Assembly: GCA_007120035.1 (NCBI GenBank)
Contig: SKON01000209.1
Span: 1-39,054, forward strand
Length of the DNA stretch: 39,054 nucleotides
Direction of reading: 5' to 3'
Source: Myxococcales bacterium
Lineage (GTDB): Bacteria; Myxococcota_A; Bradymonadia; Bradymonadales; Bradymonadaceae
Within the stretch, counting starts at the first letter, position 1. Each line of letters begins with the position of its first letter. Shown here piece by piece: positions 8,513 through 16,653 of this stretch. Position numbers and translations under genes: made by a program. Under the pieces are notes generated by a model, which was not told where the DNA came from, did no database searches, and saw nothing but the letters and a program-made list of their open reading frames with translations.

Positions 8513-9853
8513 TTATGCCTCTCGCAGCAGGGGACGTCCCCTCGGTTTCGGGGCGATCTCTCCATCGAAGACCAACTCCCCACATAAATAGGTTTGATGC
8601 ACCACGCCAAAGAGCGTGCGCCCTTCGTATGGCGTGATCCGATGCCGATGATACAGGGCAGCAGCCTCTACCTCGAAGCTCGCCTCCGGATCCCACACCA
8701 CCAGGTTCGCCGGACGACCCACCTCGATCGTCCCCAGGTTCTCCAACCCCAGCAGCTCCGCCGGCGCCCGACTCGCCATCCTCGTCACATCCACAGGCGT
8801 CGCGTCTCTTTCACGGACCGCGGTCCACAGCGCCGGCAACAAGAGCTGCAATGACGAGATCCCTCCCCAGGCCTTGCCAAAGTCCCCGGACTCGAACTCC
8901 TTGATCGACGGCGGCGCCGGCGAATGGTCCGTCCCCACCGTATCGATCTCCCCGGACAGGAGCGCTTCCACCAGAGCTTCCCGGTTCTCCTCGTCACGAA
9001 TCGGCGGCGCACACTTGAACCGAGTGTCCCCGTCTTCGATCTCTGCCGCCGCGAAGTTCAGATAGTGGGGACAGGTCTCCACGGTGATCGGCAACCCCTC
9101 CTCCCGGGCCGCCCGCAACATCGGCAACGCCTCCCGGGTCGCCAGATGCACGATGTGCACCCGACACCGGGTCTGTCGACACCACTCGATCATCTTCCCG
9201 ATGGCTCGAAGTTCATACTCCGGCGGGCGCGTCGCCGCATAACCGCGGGGACATCGTCGCTCCCTGAGTGCGACATCTCCGCAGGATTCCGGGACCATCT
9301 CGGCGTGCACCAGCAGCGGCACACCCCGGGCCGCGAGCATCGGCATCGCCGCGTGCAGGTCCTCTTCGGTGGCGTTTGGAAACTCGTCGATCCCGGAGTG
9401 ACACAAGAAAGCCTTCACTCCCAAGACTCCGGCGTCGATCAACCCGTCTAATTCGTGGGCGTTGCCCGGGATCAGCCCCCCGTAGAACCCAACGTCCACG
9501 AAGAGCCGGCCCGCTGAGGCGTCCAACTTGGCTTGCAGTGCCGTCGTCGTCGTCGTCACCGGAGAGCTGTTCAGCGGCATGTCCACGACCGTCGTCACGC
9601 CGCCAGCACAGGCCGCCTTGGTGGCCGTTTGAAACCCCTCCCACTCCGTTCTTCCCGGCTCGTTGATATGTACATGGCTGTCGATCAGGCCCGGCATCAC
9701 CACTCGATCGCCCACGTCTCGGATCTCCACACCAGGCACCGAGACGTCCGACCCTTCCACGGACACCACTTGCCCATCTTCTACGACGATTACCGCCGGA
9801 ATCAGGGAGTCTCCGATTACCGCCCTGCTGGTCTTGATGGCGAAGTTACTCAT
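8513..9853 (-). CDS. allB: Allantoinase
   Basis: Opens the hydantoin ring of allantoin to give allantoate. 446 residues, the usual size for this cyclic amidohydrolase. The binuclear metal site is complete: DSHVHINEPG near residue 60, the carbamylatable lysine in GVKAFLC, VHAE, HIVHL, ETCPHY and the GTDHSP motif. First gene of the allB-alc pair. The 101-bp gap to the divergent FMN reductase gene (start 9955) should hold promoters for both directions. A degenerate copy of the dispersed repeat (9252-9276) lies inside the gene and encodes part of CGDVALRER. Confidence 0.96.
   Translation of the reverse strand: MSNFAIKTSRAVIGDSLIPAVIVVEDGQVVSVEGSDVSVPGVEIRDVGDRVVMPGLIDSHVHINEPGRTEWEGFQTATKAACAGGVTTVVDMPLNSSPVTTTTTALQAKLDASAGRLFVDVGFYGGLIPGNAHELDGLIDAGVLGVKAFLCHSGIDEFPNATEEDLHAAMPMLAARGVPLLVHAEMVPESCGDVALRERRCPRGYAATRPPEYELRAIGKMIEWCRQTRCRVHIVHLATREALPMLRAAREEGLPITVETCPHYLNFAAAEIEDGDTRFKCAPPIRDEENREALVEALLSGEIDTVGTDHSPAPPSIKEFESGDFGKAWGGISSLQLLLPALWTAVRERDATPVDVTRMASRAPAELLGLENLGTIEVGRPANLVVWDPEASFEVEAAALYHRHRITPYEGRTLFGVVHQTYLCGELVFDGEIAPKPRGRPLLREA
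9252..9276 (-). repeat. Dispersed dyad element, degenerate copy inside allB
   Basis: Minus-strand reading gives GTCGCACTCAGGGAGCGAC, about 21 of 24 positions like the best copies. It could be chance within a conserved coding stretch (GDVALRE is common in allantoinases), so it is less certain than the intergenic copies. Confidence 0.4.
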
Positions 9854-9954
9854 GGGTCAACCTATAGTCTCTGTCTTCATTCTTGTCGACGAACCGCGAG
9901 GATGTGTCTAGATTCGCTGCGCCCGGTCCCATTATTCACAGAATAAGGAGTACC

Positions 9955-10509
9955 ATGTCCACCTACCGCGTCGCCGTCTTGATCGGAAGCCTTCGCGAGG
10001 CATCCTTGAACCGGAAGATGGCCCAAAACCTCATCGAACTCGCCCCGGACAACCTGGAGTTCACCATCGTCGAGATCGGCGATCTCCCTCTCTATAACCC
10101 CGACCTCGACACCGAAGAGCCTCCCGCAGCCTGGACTCGATTCCGAGACACTCTCCAGGATGTACAGGCCTTTCTCTTTTGCACACCCGAGTACAACCGT
10201 TCCATGCCGGCGCCGCTCAAGAATGCCCTCGACGTCGGCTCTCGCCCCCCGGGCCAGAGCATCTGGAGCGGCAAGCCCGCCGCCGTGGTCTCCGTCACCC
10301 CCGGCGCACTCGGTGGCTTCGCCAGCAACCACAACCTTCGCCAGGCCATGGTCACCCTCAACGTCCCCGTCATGCAGCGCCCTGAGGCCTACATCGGCCG
10401 CGCCAGCGATCTCTTCGACGATGATGGCCGAATCCAAAAGGACGACACTCGCGAGTACATGAAGAAGTTCGTCCAGGCCTTCGCCGACTGGGTGGACAAA
10501 AACGCCTGA
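9955..10509 (+). CDS. NADPH-dependent FMN reductase (flavodoxin fold)
   Basis: 184 residues. The N-terminal phosphate-binding loop GSLREASLNRKMA and the central CTPEYNRSMPAPLKNALD motif are typical of the chromate/azo/FMN reductase family. These are soluble flavoproteins that reduce FMN or quinone-like acceptors with NAD(P)H. The ATG at 9955 is preceded by AAGGAG at 4 nt spacing and is clearly the start, although the frame is open 24 codons further upstream. It is divergent from the allantoinase gene; a metabolic link to purine breakdown is possible but nothing in the sequence proves it. Its 3' side faces rtcR across 231 bp containing three dispersed repeats. Confidence 0.9.
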   Translation: MSTYRVAVLIGSLREASLNRKMAQNLIELAPDNLEFTIVEIGDLPLYNPDLDTEEPPAAWTRFRDTLQDVQAFLFCTPEYNRSMPAPLKNALDVGSRPPGQSIWSGKPAAVVSVTPGALGGFASNHNLRQAMVTLNVPVMQRPEAYIGRASDLFDDDGRIQKDDTREYMKKFVQAFADWVDKNA

Positions 10510-10530
10510 CCCCCTGCGACTGCCCCGAAA

Positions 10531-10555
10531 ATGTCGCACTCCGGGTGTGACGATC
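10531..10555 (+). repeat. Dispersed dyad element, copy D
   Basis: Core GTCGCACTCCGGGTGTGAC followed by GATC. It lies 21 bp after the FMN reductase stop in a convergent gap. Sequence upstream of it (CCCCTG...CCCCGA) is shared with copy F, pointing to duplication of a unit larger than the dyad. Confidence 0.85.
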
Positions 10556-10623
10556 TGGCGGTGCTCTCGGAGCGTTCGGGACCTTTCTTGTGAGCAGCCT
10601 GGAGCCCCACAGATCCCACCAGA

Positions 10624-10648
10624 TCGTCGCTCTCCAGATGTGACGACC
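10624..10648 (+). repeat. Dispersed dyad element, degenerate copy E
   Basis: About 19 of 25 positions match copy D, including the whole right arm TGTGACGA. It lies between copies D and F in the same orientation, so three units are spaced through the convergent 231-bp gap. The rest of that gap holds nothing I recognise. Confidence 0.55.
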
Positions 10649-10676
10649 GGCCTGAACCCCTGATCGTACCCCGAGA

Positions 10677-10701
10677 ATGTCGGACTCCGGGTCTGACGAT
10701 C
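10677..10701 (+). repeat. Dispersed dyad element, copy F
   Basis: Core GTCGGACTCCGGGTCTGAC followed by GATC. The preceding 20 bp resemble those before copy D (CCCCTG then CCCCGA). It lies 39 bp from the end of rtcR. Confidence 0.8.
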
Positions 10702-10740
10702 CGAAGGCTGCTCGGTGCGATCCGACGGCTCCGGTGGGGA

Positions 10741-12360
10741 CTAGAGCTCCGAGAACTCGAGGCCGAATTTGGCCAGGTACTTTCGGAGCCGGTCCGAATC
10801 GTTTCGGGACTTTCGGGCTTTTCGGGACTCCGAGAAGAGGTGGCGGCCCGCCTCGGAGAGGGTGGAGCATCGACGGCAGGTCTCGACGACGTAGGCCAGT
10901 TGGACCCGGTCGAAGGGATCGATGGCGGCGACGCTCTCGGGTTCGAGGAGCCCCTTGAAGACCTCCTGCTCTTCCCGCTGGGTGGAGTTGGTCAGAGCTC
11001 CCCAATGCTGGCGAAGTCGGCGGAGCTCCTCTTCCACGAGGGAGAGGTCGATGCGCCCCCCGGCGGCCAGAGTGGCCATTCGGGTGATCGATGCGTTGAG
11101 GCCTCGGAAGTTGTCCGGCCACAGCCCCTCCGGCCCCGTGGCAAATCCCAGGTACCGCTTTCGCGCCTCCCTGTTGAACCGAACCGTCGTACCCGTTCGG
11201 GTCCGGAACTGCTCCAACTCGAAGTCCACATTGGGCGCGATGTCCTCAGGCCGTTCGGCAAGCCCCGGCAGATGGAAGGTCCAGAGGTTGATCCGGGCCA
11301 GTAGATCCTCTCGGAACTTCCCGTTTTTAGCGGCGTGACCCAGATCTGTGTTGGTCCCGGCGATCAACTGAAAGTTGCTCTCGACCTCCCGATCTTCGCC
11401 GACGGGAAGAAATCGTCCCGTCTCCATCGCCGGTAGGAGCATGGCCTGCTCATCGAGGCCTAGCTCCCCGACCTCATCGAGAAAGAGGACCCCTCCATCG
11501 GCCCGCCGCAACAGGCCACCTCGGGATTCCACGGCCCCCGTGAACGCTCCCCGCCGATGCCCGAAGAGCGTCGACATCGCCCCGTCGCCGCGAAGAGTCG
11601 CACAGTTCACCTCCACGAAGGGCCCGTCCACCAGCCGCCGCCGCTGTCGCAGCTCGTAGATCTTCCCGGCGAGCCGGGTCTTCCCGGCCCCGGTCGGCCC
11701 CTGCAAGAGCACCGGAGCCGTCGACACGAGGCTGACCTGCTCGATCCGCTGGATCCGGTGATTGAACTCCTCGTTCCGGGTCTCGATCCCCGACTTCAGA
11801 AGCGACACCCCCTCCCGGTGCTCTTCGGCAAACCGCGCCGCCAGACGGTCGTACCTCGAGAGATCGAGATCGATGATCCGCATCGATCCCACCACATCGG
11901 AGCTCGACCCCGCCGACGGTGACGTCTGCACCAGCCGCGCCGGGAAATGCCGCGACTCGGCCAACAGGAACCAGCAGATCTGCGCCACATGGGTGCCCGT
12001 CGTGATATGAAGGAGATACTCCTCCTCCTCCGTATCGAAGGGGTATCCCAGGGCGAGGTCGTGGAGCACCCCGAAGACCTCCTCGAAGTCCCAGGGGTCC
12101 TCGATCTTCATCTCCCGCGCGACGACTGTCGTCCTCGGCGACACCGCGCCGATGTCTTCGGTGACGAGCTCCACCAGAGACCTCGCGGAGGCGTCGAAGA
12201 GCAGCTCCAACCGATCCACCGCGAAGTCTTCCGCGGAACAGAGCGCCACCGTCGGACGCCATCGCTCCCACCGTTTAGGACCCCGACCTCCATCCAACCG
12301 GGTCCCAAGAAACCCGAAGGCGACCCTCCTTCGGGATGCTGACCGCTCACCCTGGCTCAA
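10741..12360 (-). CDS. rtcR: RtcR, sigma-54-dependent activator of RNA-repair genes
   Basis: 539 residues, normal for RtcR. The N-terminal sensor (about 1-185) has the RtcR-specific stretch RRRVAFGFLGT...RWRPTVALC...DPWDFEEVF...YLLHITTGTHVAQICWFLLAE; this domain is known as CARF-like. The AAA+ sigma-54 domain follows with Walker A (GPTGAGKT), the GAFTGA loop that contacts sigma-54, and Walker B in FLDEVGEL. A short C-terminal helix-turn-helix-like region (about 480-539) ends the protein. It should activate rtcBA when the sensor detects damaged RNA ends or a related signal. Unlike in E. coli, where rtcR is divergent, the gene here is the last of the rtc operon and overlaps rtcA by 14 bp. It would then be under the same sigma-54 promoter unless a second promoter lies within rtcA. 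Confidence 0.96.
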   Translation of the reverse strand: MSQGERSASRRRVAFGFLGTRLDGGRGPKRWERWRPTVALCSAEDFAVDRLELLFDASARSLVELVTEDIGAVSPRTTVVAREMKIEDPWDFEEVFGVLHDLALGYPFDTEEEEYLLHITTGTHVAQICWFLLAESRHFPARLVQTSPSAGSSSDVVGSMRIIDLDLSRYDRLAARFAEEHREGVSLLKSGIETRNEEFNHRIQRIEQVSLVSTAPVLLQGPTGAGKTRLAGKIYELRQRRRLVDGPFVEVNCATLRGDGAMSTLFGHRRGAFTGAVESRGGLLRRADGGVLFLDEVGELGLDEQAMLLPAMETGRFLPVGEDREVESNFQLIAGTNTDLGHAAKNGKFREDLLARINLWTFHLPGLAERPEDIAPNVDFELEQFRTRTGTTVRFNREARKRYLGFATGPEGLWPDNFRGLNASITRMATLAAGGRIDLSLVEEELRRLRQHWGALTNSTQREEQEVFKGLLEPESVAAIDPFDRVQLAYVVETCRRCSTLSEAGRHLFSESRKARKSRNDSDRLRKYLAKFGLEFSEL

Positions 12361-13375
12361 CGACCACCTCCCACAACTCCTTATCGGCGTCTACGGGCCG
12401 AACTGTGAATTCCACGTCCAACACCTGGGGGATCAGCCAGATCTGGGTCTCGCTATGTTTGGACAACGGACCGGTCAGAAACCTCCCCCCGGCCCCCAGG
12501 GCCATCGGTAACAGGAGTTGATCCGCCAGATGCTCTCCTACCACGGCGTCACTCTCCAGGTATTGCCGGGTCTCCTCCACCACCCGGGCAGCGACCTGCT
12601 CCGCCGGCAGCCCCCGGGCCCCGAAGCTGGTCAGCACCTCTTGATGATGCTCAAAAGACAGCCGAATCATCACCGCATTGCCCGCACAGTGGGCGTTATG
12701 CGTGCGGAGGATCTTCCCGGTCTGCAGCGGCCACTGCAGCTCCTCGGCGGCGGTCATCAGCTCCCGATCCGCCACGTGGTTTGGCAAGTGGGCCGTGATC
12801 ACCCGGATCTCCCGCTCGTTCCACTCTCCTCGCGCCATCAACTCCAAAGGCTCAAACTGCTCCGGAGGCTTTATCTCCACCTCCACCTCTCCCCCTCCGG
12901 CGGGGAAGAAGCCGTACTTCTTCAACGTCAACCCCACTTCGGCACCCATGGACCGCAACGCCGGCGCCAGGGACTCCTCGGTGAAGTCGAAGGGCGGGGC
13001 GTTTCGCGCATGGGTTCCCCCGGTGATCCGCACCGACGACGGCTCCTCGGCCAGCAACAAGGGCATCAGGATCGTCTGCAACACCAGCATCGCGCTGCCC
13101 GCCGTCCCTACGGCGAACTCATAGACCCCTCCATGAATCTCCCCGGGCTCGAAGACCACCTCCTGGGATCCCAACGACGCCCCTTCCACATACGCTCCGC
13201 AGGTCCGAGCCGCCGCCTGCACCGCCGTCAGGTGCTGTCGCATCAACCCGGGCTTCTTCCTCCCGGCGCGGATCTTCTCGATCCGCACCGGGGTTTGCGT
13301 CGCCGCTGAAAGGGCCAGAGCGCTTCGCAGGATCTGGCCTCCCCCCTCCCCATATTCACCATCCACGGTCCACAT
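12347..13375 (-). CDS. rtcA: RNA 3'-terminal phosphate cyclase
   Basis: Converts RNA 3'-phosphate ends to 2',3'-cyclic phosphates with ATP, through an enzyme-AMP intermediate. 342 residues, the normal size. Visible landmarks are the N-terminal GEYGEGGGQILRSALALS motif, RAGRKKPGL, GTAGSA, the FFPAGGGEV segment, and the VGEHLADQLLLPMALG motif containing the AMP-accepting histidine. GGAGG lies 7 nt before the ATG at 13375. It starts 15 bp after the rtcB stop and overlaps the start of rtcR by 14 bp, so the three genes form one transcription unit. Confidence 0.97.
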   Translation of the reverse strand: MWTVDGEYGEGGGQILRSALALSAATQTPVRIEKIRAGRKKPGLMRQHLTAVQAAARTCGAYVEGASLGSQEVVFEPGEIHGGVYEFAVGTAGSAMLVLQTILMPLLLAEEPSSVRITGGTHARNAPPFDFTEESLAPALRSMGAEVGLTLKKYGFFPAGGGEVEVEIKPPEQFEPLELMARGEWNEREIRVITAHLPNHVADRELMTAAEELQWPLQTGKILRTHNAHCAGNAVMIRLSFEHHQEVLTSFGARGLPAEQVAARVVEETRQYLESDAVVGEHLADQLLLPMALGAGGRFLTGPLSKHSETQIWLIPQVLDVEFTVRPVDADKELWEVVVEPG

Positions 13376-13390
13376 CGCTCGCCTCCCACG

Positions 13391-14755
13391 CTAGTCGGCT
13401 GCCATCTTCACGATCCGAGGCTGAAACCGGGCGATGGGCTCCACCAGATCCTCCTGGAAGGCCATCACCTCCTCGATGTCCTTGTACACCTGGGGCGCTT
13501 CATCGACCCCGGCCGACAAGAGGGTCACCCGACTCTCCTTCAACTCTTTCTCCACCTCCTTCCAGTGGATCTCCTGGTGGGCCTGCCGCCGGGACATCAC
13601 GCGGCCGGCCCCATGGGCGGCGCTCTCCAGCGAATCGGCGTCACCCTTACCCCGGACCACAAAGGCCGGCTCCGTCATCGAGCCCGGAATCACCCCGAGA
13701 ACGCCGTCGCCAGCCGGCGTCGCCCCTTTCCGGTGAACGATCACCTCTTCTCCATCATGGACCTCCTTCCACGCGAAGTTGTGGTGGTTCTCCACCGTGA
13801 CCAACGCCTCTGCTCCCAGCCGAGACAGGATCTCTCGGTGCATCACCGCGTGGTTCGCCGACGCATACTTCCCCATCAGATTCATCGCCGCCCAGTACTC
13901 CTGCCCCACCTCAGTATCCAGGTCGAGCCAGGCCAGATGGCGCAGCTCCTTCGGCAGCTCCGGATGAAGGTCCTTGGCCAGCCGGGAGTAGTGCCCCGCC
14001 ACGGAGGCCCCCACCCCACGACTCCCGCTGTGGGTCAAGAGCGCCAGGTAGTCGCCGGGCTCCAGCCCCAGCTCGGGCTCCTCCAGCGTCAGCACCCCGA
14101 ACTCCGCGAAGTGATTCCCTCCGCCGCTCGACCCCAGCTGTTTTCGAGCCTTGTCTCGGAACTGTCGGGTGATCGGAGAGACCTCCCAATCCTCATCCAG
14201 CACATCGTGGTGATGGGGCCGTTCAAAGGCCGCCCCCATCCCGAACCGGGTCTCCTCTTCCAACGCGTCGGCCAGCTCCTCGGCGGCTTCTTCGATATCC
14301 GAGGCCGGCCGATCCAACACGGTCATCTTCACCCGACAGGCGATATCCACGCCGACGGCATACGGAATCACGGCGTTTTTCGTGGCCAGCACGCCACCGA
14401 TGGGCAACCCGTACCCCCGATGAGCGTCGGGCATCAGCGCACCCCGATGGGCGATGGGCAGCCGACACCCATTCCTCAGCTGTTGGATCGCCGCCGGATC
14501 CAGATCCTCTCCCCATTTCTTCCACGGCGCCGGCTCCTCCCGCTCTCGAAACCCAGTAGAGTTCTTCACCCGCTCCGCCAGATCCCCCACCCGGGGGTCG
14601 TCCAGGTACTCCTCGGGCTCCTCGGCCACCGCTCGATACAAAGCCTTGATCTCCTTCGGGCTCATCCCGTCGTCGCGAAGTTCCTGGATTCGCCGCAAGA
14701 ATTCCTTGGTCAGGCTCGGGGCGATCCCCCACCGCTTTAACTTTCCTGCGTTCAT
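13391..14755 (-). CDS. rtcB: RtcB RNA ligase
   Basis: Mn- and GTP-dependent ligase joining 2',3'-cyclic-phosphate or 3'-phosphate ends to 5'-OH ends. 454 residues from the ATG at 14755. The active-site motifs are in order: MPDAHRGYGLPIGGV, the metal-site cysteine in GVDIACRV, SGGGNHFAEFG, LTHSGSRGVG, VENHHNFAWKE, and the GMP-accepting histidine in SAAHGAGRVMSRRQ. About 90 N-terminal residues precede the ligase core (KRWGIAPSL...), as in several bacterial RtcB proteins. The start has a purine-rich GAGGGAGAG just upstream; an upstream extension of the frame crosses the sigma-54 promoter and is rejected. First gene of rtcB-rtcA-rtcR. Confidence 0.96.
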   Translation of the reverse strand: MNAGKLKRWGIAPSLTKEFLRRIQELRDDGMSPKEIKALYRAVAEEPEEYLDDPRVGDLAERVKNSTGFREREEPAPWKKWGEDLDPAAIQQLRNGCRLPIAHRGALMPDAHRGYGLPIGGVLATKNAVIPYAVGVDIACRVKMTVLDRPASDIEEAAEELADALEEETRFGMGAAFERPHHHDVLDEDWEVSPITRQFRDKARKQLGSSGGGNHFAEFGVLTLEEPELGLEPGDYLALLTHSGSRGVGASVAGHYSRLAKDLHPELPKELRHLAWLDLDTEVGQEYWAAMNLMGKYASANHAVMHREILSRLGAEALVTVENHHNFAWKEVHDGEEVIVHRKGATPAGDGVLGVIPGSMTEPAFVVRGKGDADSLESAAHGAGRVMSRRQAHQEIHWKEVEKELKESRVTLLSAGVDEAPQVYKDIEEVMAFQEDLVEPIARFQPRIVKMAAD

Positions 14756-14835
14756 CTCGTCTCTCCCTCTTGGAGGCCCTCTGGGAATCGACCACTTCGA
14801 CTCGCGAGGGCTCCATTGCGTGACTCCTGGGTCTA

Positions 14836-14852
14836 TTGCGAGAGCGGTGCCA
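14836..14852 (-). promoter_or_regulatory. Sigma-54 (-24/-12) promoter of the rtcBAR operon
   Basis: Read on the minus strand the site is TGGCACCGCTCTCGCAA. The invariant GG and GC dinucleotides are spaced exactly as in the consensus TGGCAC-N5-TTGCA, with one mismatch (TC for TT). The expected transcription start falls near 14826, giving a leader of about 70 nt before the rtcB ATG. It fits the RtcR gene in the same operon, because RtcR is known to act only with sigma-54. Confidence 0.85.
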
Positions 14853-14866
14853 CTCTCCGCCGAATC

Positions 14867-14891
14867 GGTAAGGTTTCCGTAAGTCTTTACC
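14867..14891. promoter_or_regulatory. Possible upstream activator (RtcR) dyad
   Basis: GGTAA and TTACC form an inverted repeat with a 15-bp centre, about 15 bp upstream of the -24 element of the rtc promoter. CCGTAA also occurs twice, at 14877 and 14891. The location suits an enhancer-type site, but it is unusually close to the promoter and RtcR sites are not well enough conserved to be sure. Confidence 0.3.
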
Positions 14892-15096
14892 CGTAAAAGG
14901 AAAAGGTCGACTCTTGTTTCGTTCGGCTCCATACCGGAAACACTCCATGCTATAAAATTCTATCAGGTATTATCTAAAAATATAACACGTGGCCCGAACC
15001 CCCCACTATCGCTCGAGGAATGCCGCCTTTCGCTCCATCGTTGAACCCTGTACAACAGAAATATCGTTTCCTTCTCCTTCGTTGCAAAGGTCCCCC

Positions 15097-16653
15097 ATGG
15101 AGCCGGCGAGCATCCGAGTTCTGCTCGTGGAAGACAATCCTCTGCACGCCCGTCTCCTCGAAGGCTTTCTTCGGCGGATCCCGGGGACCCGTATTCCCGT
15201 TGTTCTGGAGACCACCGTCGATGATGCACTGCAGCGGGCCGGCACCGACGAGTTCGACGTCGTCCTCCTCGATCTTGTGCTCCCAGATAGCCGAGGACTC
15301 GACACCCTCTTACGATTCCGGGCCCGCTTTCCCGATCTCCCCGTGGTTGTCCTCACCGGCCTCGACGACATGGATCTCGCCACCCGTGCTCTCGGCCAGG
15401 GAGCCCGAGACTATCTCCTCAAAAACCAGGTCAACGCGCCCCTCCTTCACCGGTCCCTCCGCTACGCCCTGGAGCGTGGACAGGTCGATCAAGAGCCCTG
15501 GGTCTCTCCATCCCTTCGGGTGGCACACCAGCAGTTCTTGACAGCAGCTCAGGCCTGCGATCTGCCCGATCATCTTCGACGGCAATGGATCTCCCCTCGA
15601 CGGATCCAACAGCTCTGCCTGCTTGACCGCGAAGGACAACCGACGGTCGCCTATCGCGTTCACCATCTCTCCGGCAACGGTGTGACCTTCGGCGGCGTCC
15701 GCTCCCACCCGACGGTCACCCGCGGTGAGGTGATTGCCCTGGCCATGAGAGGGAGCTGGCAAGCCGCTCTCCTGGGGATTCCCTTCGGTGGCGCCTTCGG
15801 CGGCGTCCGGGTCGCTCCTGGCACCGCAGACGACGAGTCCCTGGGCCTCCTTCGCCTCTATCTCGAAGAGCTCGCAAGCCCTCCCGGCCACGTCGACCTG
15901 ATCGGCCCCGGACTGGGCTCCACCTCCGCCCATGAGATCCTCCTCAACGACCCCGATCTGGGGCCCTGCTCTCCATTGCTCGCCGATGTCCCCGCCTGGG
16001 CTACCGCTGCGGGCCTGGGTGCCCTCCTCGACGCTGTGGCCCCTGACGCTGATGTGGATCTCCCCGGGGCGTCCGTCGTGATCCAGGGATTCGGTGTCCT
16101 CGGGCGTTGCGTCGCCGCCTCCCTTCATCACCGGGGATTGCGGATCCTCGTCGTCTCCGATGAACACGGAGGCATTCTGAACACTGATGGCCTCGACATC
16201 GACGCCCTCCTCAGCCACGTGAAGAACGGCCACCCCCTGCGACGTTTCCCCGACGCCACCTCTCTCACCAACGAGGAGCTCTTGCGGTTTCCCTGCGACC
16301 TCCTCATCCCCGCTGCTATCGCCAATCAGATTACCCCCGAGAACGCCGCACAGCTTCAATGCTCCCTGATCGCTGAGATGGCCTGCGGCGCCGTCACTAT
16401 CGAGGCCGACGAGATCCTCCGGGAGCGGGGCATCGGAATCCTCCCGGCAATCCTCGCCAACGCTGGTGGCGTGATCTACTCCTACCTTCGGCAGACCTCC
16501 CCAGAGATGGACCGCCACGAGATTACGAAGAGCATCTCCAAACGCGTCCTTAAGGCCCTCTCGGAGGCCCAGTCCCTGGCCGCCGCGGCCGATCTCGATC
16601 TCCGTTCCGCAGCCACCACATGCGCCCTCAAAGCGCTCCAGGAGAGCGCGTGA
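15097..16653 (+). CDS. Receiver domain fused to a catalytically degenerate Glu/Leu dehydrogenase-like domain
   Basis: 518 residues. Residues 5-125 are a response-regulator receiver with all key residues: acidic pocket Glu12-Asp13, phosphoacceptor Asp59 in [10 protein letters not shown], Thr87 and Lys109. Residues about 165-515 align to Glu/Leu/Phe/Val dehydrogenases: [21 protein letters not shown] (positions about 185-205), [12 protein letters not shown], the nucleotide-binding IQGFGVLGR, then [33 protein letters not shown] and [13 protein letters not shown]. The Rossmann glycines are kept. The three active-site lysines of glutamate dehydrogenases are replaced by Phe198, Gln222 and Phe234, and the catalytic Asp is also gone, so amino-acid dehydrogenation is unlikely. 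There is no DNA-binding domain. Start 15097 has AAGG 6-7 nt upstream. Its TGA overlaps the GTG of the next kinase gene (GTGA). Probable phosphorelay output or NAD(H)-sensing regulator. Confidence 0.9.
   Translation: MEPASIRVLLVEDNPLHARLLEGFLRRIPGTRIPVVLETTVDDALQRAGTDEFDVVLLDLVLPDSRGLDTLLRFRARFPDLPVVVLTGLDDMDLATRALGQGARDYLLKNQVNAPLLHRSLRYALERGQVDQEPWVSPSLRVAHQQFLTAAQACDLPDHLRRQWISPRRIQQLCLLDREGQPTVAYRVHHLSGNGVTFGGVRSHPTVTRGEVIALAMRGSWQAALLGIPFGGAFGGVRVAPGTADDESLGLLRLYLEELASPPGHVDLIGPGLGSTSAHEILLNDPDLGPCSPLLADVPAWATAAGLGALLDAVAPDADVDLPGASVVIQGFGVLGRCVAASLHHRGLRILVVSDEHGGILNTDGLDIDALLSHVKNGHPLRRFPDATSLTNEELLRFPCDLLIPAAIANQITPENAAQLQCSLIAEMACGAVTIEADEILRERGIGILPAILANAGGVIYSYLRQTSPEMDRHEITKSISKRVLKALSEAQSLAAAADLDLRSAATTCALKALQESA

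Larger units (their letters stand above)
14756..15096. other. Divergent intergenic region between rtcB and the phosphorelay operon
   Basis: 341 bp without a gene. It holds the sigma-54 promoter of the rtc operon (14836-14852, minus strand), a possible activator dyad (14867-14891) and, at about 14945-14985, the most AT-rich stretch I noticed in the window (TATAAAATTC, ATCTAAAAATATAAC). The latter is a plausible vegetative promoter region for the plus-strand operon, but I cannot assign -35 and -10 boxes with confidence. Confidence 0.5.
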
